51,767 nucleotides of DNA from an uncultured Eubacteriales bacterium (GTDB lineage Bacteria; Bacillota; Clostridia; Christensenellales; UBA1242), in assembly GCA_948514155.1 (NCBI GenBank), contig CAOQYA010000001.1, positions 86,828 through 138,594 of the forward strand. Reading direction: 5' to 3'. Shown here piece after piece: positions 23,622 to 30,520 of this stretch. Positions within the stretch are counted from its first letter, which is position 1; every line of letters begins with the position of its first letter. The translations under genes and the position numbers were made by a program. The notes under the pieces were generated by a model. It searched no databases and had not been told where the DNA came from. It was given only the letters and a program-made list of their open reading frames with translations.

Positions 23622-24161
23622 ATGAAAGAGAGCGAAACGCTTTTACTTGAAAAAGAAACAAAGGTTGAAAAAAAGATTGAAGAAAAACACAAGAAAATCA
23701 ATCTTTCTTCTATTGCTTCTCAAGTTGAGAAAGAGGACGCTCCAACAAAAAATATCGTTATAGAAACCCCGAACTATGACCTTATTCCTTCTCTTCCGCC
23801 CGAAAAGGAAAAGCGCGTGTTAAAACTCGAGCGCCATGTGGAAGAAGCTAAGCCAAAGAAAAAAAACAAGTTTTTAAGAAAGGCGATTTTTGCAAGCATC
23901 ATTGCCATTGTTGTGGGCCTTGGAGTGTTTACGACTGTTGACCTTGTAGGCTCTGCATCCGCATATCAGGCAGCGCAGAGCACATATTCGGTTAATCTTG
24001 CAAATCTTCTTAAAAACATCGCGTCGGTCGACTCGGGAAATAAGACGGCCGAACTTATCGAAACATTTCCGTCAGAACTTCTAAGACCCGACGAACTCAA
24101 AAAAGAGTCCAACTGGTTTGACCGCATTTGCAATTTTTTATCGGGGTTATTTGGAGGATAA
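23622..24161 (+). CDS. Bitopic membrane protein in the ftsL position
   Basis: This 179-residue protein has a highly charged cytoplasmic region of about 85 residues (EKETKVEKKIEEKHKK, ending HVEEAKPKKKNKF), a single transmembrane helix at about 88-108 (AIFASIIAIVVGLGVFTTV) and a short external part ending NWFDRICNFLSGLFGG. In dcw clusters ftsL lies between rsmH and the PBP gene and encodes a small bitopic protein. This one shares topology and position, but the external leucine-zipper coiled coil of FtsL is not obvious, so homology is unproven. AGGGGA lies 11 nt before the ATG. The next gene starts 3 bp after its stop, with the ribosome binding site (GGAGG) inside its end. Confidence 0.65.
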   Translation: MKESETLLLEKETKVEKKIEEKHKKINLSSIASQVEKEDAPTKNIVIETPNYDLIPSLPPEKEKRVLKLERHVEEAKPKKKNKFLRKAIFASIIAIVVGLGVFTTVDLVGSASAYQAAQSTYSVNLANLLKNIASVDSGNKTAELIETFPSELLRPDELKKESNWFDRICNFLSGLFGG

Positions 24162-24164
24162 CCT

Positions 24165-26063
24165 TTGCAAAATTTATTTTCGCTCCATTCGTTCAAGAAA
24201 AGGTTACTCGCTTTAAGCATCGTGGTGGCCTTTCTTTTTTGCGCACTTTTTGTGCGGCTATTTGTTGTGCAGATAATCAACGGAAAAGATTTGCAACTTA
24301 GGGCTACTTCGCAGTGGACAAGAGACCTTGCGATTGTTGCTCCGCGCGGGGATATTTTTGATGCCACCGGCTCGCGTCTTGCCACAAGTTACACCACCTA
24401 CAACATTTATGTTCGTGGCCGTGAAGTTGAAGACGCCCAAGAGGTGAGCAAGTATCTTTCAAACATTCTTGAACTTAATTATCTTAAGGTCTACGAAAAA
24501 GTGATTAAGAAAAATGTTTCCGAAGTGCTTATCAAAATGCAGGTGGAGGCAGACATCGCCGAACTGATTTACAACAAAAACTTTAAAGGCGTTTATATGG
24601 CTGAGACGGTGGGAAGATATTACACGTATGGCAATCTGCTTTCCCAGGTGCTTGGCTTTGTTAGCATTGACAACGCGGGACAGAGTGGAATCGAGGCGCA
24701 GTTTGACACATTTCTAACTGGCAAAGACGGCTATTCTTTCACCCAAAGCGATTTGCAGGGCAAGGAAATTGGCGGCAGCCTCAGATACTATGTTCCAGCC
24801 ACAAAAGGTGCCGATTTAACGCTGACCGTGGACTCGAAAATTCAACTTATTCTAGAGCAGACCCTGGAAAAAATCATGCTGGAGCAAGAGGCGAAGAATG
24901 CGACGGGGCTTGTTTTGAATGCTAAGACGGCTGAAGTTCTCGCCATTTCCACCAAGCCGAGTTTTGATCTTAACGATATTCCGCGTGACGATTTGGCGGC
25001 GCTGTTTGACCAGTCTAAAATGAAGGCAATCACCGATGTTTACGAGCCCGGCTCGACTTTTAAAATTCTCACGCTTGCGGCAGCTCTCGAAGAAGGAGTG
25101 ACGCATGAAGACGACCGCTTCTATTGCGGAGGGTCGCGCGTTGTTGACGGCGTGAAAATTAAGTGCTGGCGCAGCATTGGTCACGGCTCGCAAAACTTGC
25201 AAGAGGGGCTTGCAAACTCCTGCAACTGCGTGTTTATGGACTTGGCGCTAAGGCTTGGCAAAGATAAATTCTATTCCTATCTTGAAAAGTTCGGGCTTGG
25301 TCAGAAGACGGGAATTTCTCTCGCAGGTGAGGTTGGCGGAATTTTAATGAATAAATCGATTGTAAAAAATGTTGACCTTGCGCGCATAGGCTTCGGGCAC
25401 GCTGTGGCTGTCACGCCGTTGCAACTGCTGACAGCTGTCAGTGCGATTGTCAATAACGGAAATCTCACCACGCCTACAATTATTGAAAACATCACCGACT
25501 GTTTCGGAAACACTCTTGTCAGCCAAAATCATGAGGTTAAAAGGCAGGTTATATCTCCCGAAACATCCAAAAAGGTGTGCGAACTTTTGTCTAAGGCAAC
25601 AAACAAGCAAGGCGAATACACCTTTGTTGAGGGATACGATGTTGGTGGAAAGACGGGAACAGCGCAGAAATATGACGATACGGGACACATTGCGCAAGGC
25701 AAATATATCTCGAGTTTTATCGGAACTTTTCCGGCGGCTAACCCCGAATATCTTGTTATGATTATGGTAGACGAGCCCGGCGCCGGCGCTTACTATGGAA
25801 GCGTTGTTGCTGCGCCATACGGAAAGGAAGTTTTCAGCGGAATTTTTAACTATAAAGGCATAAAGAAACAAAATGAAACTGCTGTGATTGAAAAAGTGAC
25901 AATGCCAGACCTTGTTGGCAAAACACTTACGGATGCAGCGGTGGAACTTAAAAAACTAGGCCTCTATTTTGAGACTGACGGCGAGGGCGGCACTGTGCTT
26001 CGTCAACTTCCTCCGGCCGGAACAACTGTGGCAAAAGGCGATACGATTATTCTAATCACTTGA
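24165..26063 (+). CDS. ftsI: Class B penicillin-binding transpeptidase with PASTA domain (FtsI/SpoVD-like)
   Basis: This 632-residue protein cross-links septal peptidoglycan. It has a short cytoplasmic N-terminus and a transmembrane helix (residues about 14-36), then a dimerisation domain with VAPRGDIFDATGSRLA and a transpeptidase domain. The active-site motifs are EPGSTFK (SxxK), NSCN (SxN) and GGKTGTAQ (KTG). The final 65 residues form one PASTA domain (MPDLVGKTLTDAAVELKKLG). One PASTA repeat is also seen in SpoVD, so a sporulation paralogue cannot be excluded. The TTG start at 24165 has GGAGG 7 nt upstream. It follows the FtsL-like gene with 3 bp between, so the pair is co-expressed. Confidence 0.9.
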   Translation: MQNLFSLHSFKKRLLALSIVVAFLFCALFVRLFVVQIINGKDLQLRATSQWTRDLAIVAPRGDIFDATGSRLATSYTTYNIYVRGREVEDAQEVSKYLSNILELNYLKVYEKVIKKNVSEVLIKMQVEADIAELIYNKNFKGVYMAETVGRYYTYGNLLSQVLGFVSIDNAGQSGIEAQFDTFLTGKDGYSFTQSDLQGKEIGGSLRYYVPATKGADLTLTVDSKIQLILEQTLEKIMLEQEAKNATGLVLNAKTAEVLAISTKPSFDLNDIPRDDLAALFDQSKMKAITDVYEPGSTFKILTLAAALEEGVTHEDDRFYCGGSRVVDGVKIKCWRSIGHGSQNLQEGLANSCNCVFMDLALRLGKDKFYSYLEKFGLGQKTGISLAGEVGGILMNKSIVKNVDLARIGFGHAVAVTPLQLLTAVSAIVNNGNLTTPTIIENITDCFGNTLVSQNHEVKRQVISPETSKKVCELLSKATNKQGEYTFVEGYDVGGKTGTAQKYDDTGHIAQGKYISSFIGTFPAANPEYLVMIMVDEPGAGAYYGSVVAAPYGKEVFSGIFNYKGIKKQNETAVIEKVTMPDLVGKTLTDAAVELKKLGLYFETDGEGGTVLRQLPPAGTTVAKGDTIILIT

Positions 26064-26088
26064 TAATTCCAGCGAGAAATGATAAACT
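26060..26088 (+). promoter_or_regulatory. Promoter overlapping the PBP stop, predicted leaderless downstream gene
   Basis: TTGATA (26060-26065) spans the PBP stop codon. After a 17-bp spacer comes TAAACT (26083-26088, extended TGA), then 6 nt and ATG at 26095. No ribosome binding site is present. Confidence 0.7.
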
Positions 26089-26094
26089 AAAGCC

Positions 26095-26808
26095 ATGGAA
26101 ATATGGTGGATAATTTTAATTGCCCTTTCAGTTGTTATCTTGCTTAGCGCGCTGCTTGCGATAGGCAATTTTGCCAGCGAAAAGTTTATGGACGCATATG
26201 AAAGAATGTTTTCTATTCCCGCTAATGTGGAAAAAACGGTGCTCGAGTTTATCACCGAACAAAATTATAACGAGTTTGGCGGGAAACTGAAAGTTACTCG
26301 CACAAAGAGACTCGCCGGCGACGCATATAGCGCAAGAAACAAAACTCTTATTTTGACCGACGCAACACTATCTTCAAATTCGGTGGGTGCGTTTGGAGTT
26401 GTTGCTCATGAAATGGGTCACGCGCAGCAAGATTTTACAAGTAAGAAGTTTAAAACAATGAAAGTGCTTAACTCGCTCGGCTGGATTGCCGGAAAACTTT
26501 TCTTGCCTGCTGTGATTGCGTTTTTGGTGCTGCTGTTTTTTGAAAATTTATTTGTCTACTCAATGATACTTGCCGGTGTTGCTGGCGGAATTTTCCTCTT
26601 TGCGGTGTTTATGAAACTCATGACCATTCGCCTCGAAAAAGACGCTTCGTCGCGCGCAATCGCAATGCTCGATCATTTCGTGCCAAATAATGAGATGAAA
26701 GAAATTAAGAAGTTCTTAAAAACTGCACGCCTCACATATTGGAGCGATCTTGTTCGCCTCCTCTTCGGCTGGAGCGGGCTTGTAAAGAGAACTCGCATGT
26801 TTAAATAA
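26095..26808 (+). CDS. YugP-type membrane zinc metallopeptidase
   Basis: This 237-residue protein has an N-terminal helix (WWIILIALSVVILLSALLAI), the zinc-binding HEMGH in VVAHEMGHAQQ at about residues 102-112, and two central hydrophobic helices (PAVIAFLVLLFF, ILAGVAGGIFLFAVF). It also has a following LEKDASSRA segment, where this family normally supplies further conserved residues. This matches the neutral zinc peptidase family of B. subtilis YugP (PF04298). The substrate is unknown, presumably membrane proteins. The start is fixed by a promoter whose -10 ends 6 nt before the ATG, implying a leaderless transcript. Confidence 0.88.
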   Translation: MEIWWIILIALSVVILLSALLAIGNFASEKFMDAYERMFSIPANVEKTVLEFITEQNYNEFGGKLKVTRTKRLAGDAYSARNKTLILTDATLSSNSVGAFGVVAHEMGHAQQDFTSKKFKTMKVLNSLGWIAGKLFLPAVIAFLVLLFFENLFVYSMILAGVAGGIFLFAVFMKLMTIRLEKDASSRAIAMLDHFVPNNEMKEIKKFLKTARLTYWSDLVRLLFGWSGLVKRTRMFK

Positions 26809-26810
26809 AA

Positions 26811-26836
26811 ACACGGAGTTTTAGTCCGTGCTTTTT
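26811..26836. terminator. Bidirectional terminator
   Basis: CACGGA (26812-26817), 7-nt loop, TCCGTG (26825-26830), flanked by A-rich and T-rich tracts. It serves the peptidase gene and convergent glyS. Confidence 0.8.
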
Positions 26837-26843
26837 TATCTTT

Positions 26844-28226
26844 TTAAAGTTCAATTTTCTTTGAAATGTAGTCTTCAAGTTCGCTTACTTTGAGGCGAAT
26901 TTGCGCCATGGTGTCGCGGTCGCGGACGGTGACGGTGTCGTCTTCGAGCGTGTCGAAGTCGATTGTTATGCAAAGAGGCGTTCCGATTTCGTCCTCACGG
27001 CGATAGCGTTTGCCGATTGAGCCCGCTTCGTCGTAGTCGACCATGAAGTGCTTTGAAAGATTTGCATAAATTTCTTTTGCTTTTTCCGAAAGGTTTTTCT
27101 GAAGTGGTAAGATTGCGGCTTTGAAAGGGGCAATTGCAGGGTGGAAGTGCATAACAACGCGGCTGTCGTTTTCGCCAACAGTTTCCTCGTCATATGCGTT
27201 GCAGAGATATGCAAGCATCAGCCTTTCCACGCCAAGCGAAGGCTCGATAACATATGGAATATATTTTTCGTTTGTCACAGGGTCTTGATAACTCATGTCT
27301 TTGCCACTGAACTTAGCGTGTTGCGAAAGGTCATAGTCAGTTCTGTCGGCAACACCCCAAAGTTCGCCCCAGCCGAATGGGAATTTGAACTCGAAGTCGG
27401 TGGTCGCTTTGGAGTAGAAGCAAAGTTCCTCTTTGTCGTGGTCGCGAAGCTTAAGATTTTCGTCCTTAATTCCGATTTCGAGCAGCCAGTTGTGGCAGAA
27501 ATTTTTCCAATAGTTGAACCATTCAAGGTCTGTGCCAGGCTGGCAGAAGAATTCAAGTTCCATTTGCTCGAACTCACGAACGCGGAAGATAAAGTTTCCT
27601 GGGGTGATTTCGTTTCTGAAACTCTTTCCAATTTGCGCAATTCCAAATGGCACGCGCTTTCTTGTTGCGCGCTGGGTGTTTTTAAAGTTCACGAATATGC
27701 CTTGCGCGGTCTCTGGGCGAAGATAAATGGTGGAACTAGAGTCCTCGGTCACGCCTTGGAAAGTTTTAAACATGAGGTTGAATTTGCGAATAGGGGTGAA
27801 ATCAGACTTTCCGCAAGTAGGGCAGACAATAGAGTGCTCTTTGATGTAGTTTTCAAACTGCTCATTGCTCCATGCTGCGATATTTTCTTCGATACCCTTC
27901 TTTTTCATGTAGTCTTCGATAAGGTTGTCGGCTCTGTGGCGCGCTTTACAGTTTTTGCAGTCCATGAGCGGGTCTGAAAAGCCGCCAAGGTGACCGCTGG
28001 CCTGCCAAACGGTCGGGTTCATAAGAATAGAACAGTCAAGCCCAACATTGTATGGGTTTTCTTGAACAAACTTTTTCCACCAAGCGGCTTTGATGTTGTT
28101 TTTAATTTGCACGCCAAGTGGGCCATAGTCCCACGCGTTGGCAAGTCCGCCATAAATTTCGCTGCCCGGGAAGATTATTCCTCTGTTTTTGCAAAGATTT
28201 ACAATTTTGTCCATAGTCGCTTTCAT
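26844..28226 (-). CDS. glyS: Glycine--tRNA ligase, dimeric single-chain type
   Basis: This 460-residue class II synthetase charges tRNA-Gly. It begins with the N-terminal FPGSEIYGGLANAWDYGPLG of the alpha2 GlyRS family. Zinc-ligand cysteines lie in DCKNCKARH and VCPTCGKSDF. Class II motif 2 appears as FGIAQIGKSFRNEITPGNFI and motif 3 as the GVERLMLAYL region. The anticodon-binding domain follows (IAPFKAAILPL, then YDEAGSIGKRYRREDEIGTP). The ATG at 28226 has AAGGAG upstream; the frame extends 20 codons further, but those lie in the T-box leader. Expression is controlled by that leader. Confidence 0.95.
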   Translation of the reverse strand: MKATMDKIVNLCKNRGIIFPGSEIYGGLANAWDYGPLGVQIKNNIKAAWWKKFVQENPYNVGLDCSILMNPTVWQASGHLGGFSDPLMDCKNCKARHRADNLIEDYMKKKGIEENIAAWSNEQFENYIKEHSIVCPTCGKSDFTPIRKFNLMFKTFQGVTEDSSSTIYLRPETAQGIFVNFKNTQRATRKRVPFGIAQIGKSFRNEITPGNFIFRVREFEQMELEFFCQPGTDLEWFNYWKNFCHNWLLEIGIKDENLKLRDHDKEELCFYSKATTDFEFKFPFGWGELWGVADRTDYDLSQHAKFSGKDMSYQDPVTNEKYIPYVIEPSLGVERLMLAYLCNAYDEETVGENDSRVVMHFHPAIAPFKAAILPLQKNLSEKAKEIYANLSKHFMVDYDEAGSIGKRYRREDEIGTPLCITIDFDTLEDDTVTVRDRDTMAQIRLKVSELEDYISKKIEL

Positions 28227-28397
28227 ATATAACTCCTTTTTTAACGGGCGGAGCAATAAAAAAGCCCCATGCCCAAAATATGGCATAGGGGCGAGTTTTA
28301 AGTTCGCTGTTCCACCCTAATTCGCAAGAAAACCTTGCCTTCATTATGTCTTTACGCCGACCCGCGCTAACTCCGGGCTTCCAACCCCTTCACAGTT
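28227..28397 (-). promoter_or_regulatory. T-box leader of glyS (compact)
   Basis: Read on the minus strand, the T-box sequence AGGGTGGAACAGCG (28318-28305) is followed by a terminator: GCCCC and ATGCC pair with GGCAT and GGGGC (28294-28264), then a T-run (28263-28258). The antiterminator pairs TAGGG with CCCTA of the terminator arm. The bulge UGGA would pair with the tRNA end 3'-ACCU, as in tRNA-Gly (discriminator U). Only about 80 nt precede the T-box, far less than a full Stem I/II/III leader. I could not assign the specifier codon with confidence; GGC near 28347 is a candidate. Confidence 0.8.
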
Positions 28398-28403
28398 AAA
28401 GAT

Positions 28404-28432
28404 ATTCTATTCCAAAAAAGTTTTTTTGTCAA
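28404..28432 (-). promoter_or_regulatory. glyS promoter
   Basis: On the minus strand TTGACA (28432-28427), a 17-bp spacer and TAGAAT (28409-28404), with a predicted start near 28397. The rest of the gap up to 28541 holds only a small GCGAAAG/CTTTCGC inverted repeat. Confidence 0.75.
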
Positions 28433-28541
28433 CAGATTTTAATATGCTCATTACAAAGAGCGAAAGTTTGCTTGCAAGGGCTTTCGCGACGTGCTTAAAA
28501 ACACAAAGAGGCGTGCACGGAGTGAATAAACGCGAAGCGTT

Positions 28542-28571
28542 AAAAAGGAGGCCCTTTTGCGCCTCCTTTTT
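28542..28571 (-). terminator. Terminator of the ABC-F gene
   Basis: AAAAAGGAGGC (28542-28552) pairs with GCCTCCTTTTT (28561-28571) around an 8-nt loop. It is located just after the stop at 28584 on the minus strand. Confidence 0.8.
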
Positions 28572-28583
28572 GCCTCTTCAGTG

Positions 28584-30161
28584 TTATTTTTGCGAGTCGA
28601 CATATTCTTGATAGGTCATTTGGCGGTCGATGATTGTGTTCTCGTCGCGGATGTCGATTATGCGATTTGCAACCGTTTCGATAATCTCTTGGTCGTGTGA
28701 GGTGAATAGCAGTGGCCCGCGGAAGTTTTGCATGCCAGTGTTAAGAGAGGTTATACTTTCAAGGTCGAGGTGATTGGTCGGCTCGTCCATGAGAATGACA
28801 TTCGCCCCTTGCAGCATCATTTTGGCAAACATGCATCTCACTCTTTCTCCGCCAGAGAGGACATTGACAGGCTTCATATTCTCTTCGCCGGTGAAGAGCA
28901 TTCTTCCCAGCCAACTTCTGATAAAGGTCTCGTTCTGGTCTTTTGAGAATTGCCTTAGCCAGTCAACAATCGAGAGTTTGCAGTTGTCAAAATATTCGTT
29001 ATTATTCTGTGGGAGATAGGAAATCGAAATGGTTTTTCCGATGTTGATATATCCGCTATCCGCTTGCTCCTTGCCGGTGATAATATTGAAAAGTGTGGTG
29101 ATAACTTGGCTATTTTGCGCAAAAAATGCAATTTTTTGACCTTTTTCAACATTAAATGACAAATTCTTAAACATTCCTTTCTTTGTTAAGTTTGTCACTT
29201 TTAAAATCTCTTTGCCAATTTCTTGTTCAAAACGGAAGTCGATGTAAGGATATTTTCTTGACGACGGCTTGATGTCTTCAATCGTCAATCTTTCAAGTTC
29301 GCGCTTGCGGCTTGTGGCCTGTTTAGACTTTGACGCATTCGCCGAGAAACGAGCAATAAATTCTTTAAGTTCCTTGGCGCGCTGCTCGGCTTTCTTGTTC
29401 TGGTCCTTAAGTTGGCGAGCGATAAGTTGCGAGGACTGATACCAGAAATCATAGTTTCCAATGAACATGTTGATTTGCCCAAAGTCAACGTCGCAGATGT
29501 GCGTGCAGACCTTGTTCAAAAAGTGTCGATTGTGGGAAACGATAATCACGGTGTTTTCAAAGTCGAGCAGGAAGTTTTCCAGCCACACCGCAGTTTTGAA
29601 GTCGAGGTTGTTTGTTGGCTCGTCGAGAACAAGGATGTCAGGGTTGCCGAAAAGTGCCTGCGCAAGAAGAATTTTCACCTTAACTTTTGGGTCGACATCG
29701 GCCATAAGAGTGTAATATAAATCTTCTTTCACGCCGAGGCCTTGCAAAAGGTTTTTTGCTTCGCTCTCTGCTTCCCAGCCGCCAAGTTCGGCAAACTCTG
29801 TTTCAAGTTCGCCCGCGCGAATGCCGTCCTCTTCGGTGAAAGGGTCTTTCATGTAGAGCGCGTCCTTTTCCTTTTGAATGTCCATGAGGCGCTTATGCCC
29901 GAGCAGCACAGTGTCAAGCACAGTTTCGGTGTCGAAGGCGTTTTGATTTTGTTGAAGCACGCTCATTCTCTCGCCCGGCGTGATAAAAATATCGCCGGTG
30001 TTTGGCTCAAGTTCGCCGGTTAAAATTTTAAGAAAGGTCGATTTTCCAGCGCCGTTTGCGCCGATAATGCCATAGCAGTTGCCTTTGGTGAATTTTAAGT
30101 TAACTTCTTTATACAATGTTCTTCCGCCAAAAGCGAGTGAAATGTTGTTTGCTTGTATCAT
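28584..30161 (-). CDS. ybiT: ABC-F ATPase of the YbiT type with a lost second Walker A
   Basis: This 525-residue soluble protein has two ABC domains and no membrane part, as in ABC-F translation factors. Domain 1 has Walker A GANGAGKST (34-42) and DEPTNNLD. Its signature region reads MADVDPKVKVKILLAQAL, degenerate as in E. coli YbiT. The linker SRFSANASKSKQATSRKREL is also YbiT-like. Domain 2 has the intact signature LSGGERVRC and DEPTNHLD, but its Walker A region reads FFAQNSQVITTLF, with Ile354 where the catalytic-site Lys belongs. Only one composite ATP site (Walker A1 with signature 2) can then be complete. The ATG at 30161 follows AAAGGA. It is probably a ribosome-associated factor. Confidence 0.9.
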   Translation of the reverse strand: MIQANNISLAFGGRTLYKEVNLKFTKGNCYGIIGANGAGKSTFLKILTGELEPNTGDIFITPGERMSVLQQNQNAFDTETVLDTVLLGHKRLMDIQKEKDALYMKDPFTEEDGIRAGELETEFAELGGWEAESEAKNLLQGLGVKEDLYYTLMADVDPKVKVKILLAQALFGNPDILVLDEPTNNLDFKTAVWLENFLLDFENTVIIVSHNRHFLNKVCTHICDVDFGQINMFIGNYDFWYQSSQLIARQLKDQNKKAEQRAKELKEFIARFSANASKSKQATSRKRELERLTIEDIKPSSRKYPYIDFRFEQEIGKEILKVTNLTKKGMFKNLSFNVEKGQKIAFFAQNSQVITTLFNIITGKEQADSGYINIGKTISISYLPQNNNEYFDNCKLSIVDWLRQFSKDQNETFIRSWLGRMLFTGEENMKPVNVLSGGERVRCMFAKMMLQGANVILMDEPTNHLDLESITSLNTGMQNFRGPLLFTSHDQEIIETVANRIIDIRDENTIIDRQMTYQEYVDSQK

Positions 30162-30520
30162 ATCATTTTTCCTTTTTTCTTTCAGCACAAGTATATATGA
30201 AAAAAAATAATAAGTCAATAATTTAATAAAATTAACGATTTTTTTAATTATTTTTCATATTTTTTATTAAATTTTTCTTAATTTTTAGGAATTTAATTAA
30301 ATTTATTGCAAAAATATTTTTCCTCTTTAGTTAACGAAGAAAAAAATTGATTTTAATTTTAAATTAAATATTTATTTTTAATTTCTTTTTTTTGACTAAG
30401 TTGCTTTGAAAAATTTGTCAGAACTTGTATAATCAAAGAGAAAGAAATAATTATATTTAATTATTTTTCTTTGGCTAAAATCAAGTTCTTTGCAAAGAAT
30501 ATTTTAAAAGGGTTAAAAAT
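30162..30520 (+). promoter_or_regulatory. AT-rich gap with the promoter of the giant surface protein gene
   Basis: This 359-bp gap between divergent genes is extremely AT-rich, with A/T homopolymer runs (30230-30400). A plus-strand promoter is visible: TTGAAA (30406-30411), a 16-bp spacer and TATAAT (30428-30433). About 80 nt of leader follows before AAAGGG and the ATG at 30521. No other gene, repeat or RNA motif was recognised. Confidence 0.6.

Noticed and set aside
27141..27977. 278-residue open frame on the plus strand
   Set aside because: It lies antisense to glyS, whose protein is unmistakable; it has no ribosome binding site or recognisable domain and reflects codon bias of the opposite strand.
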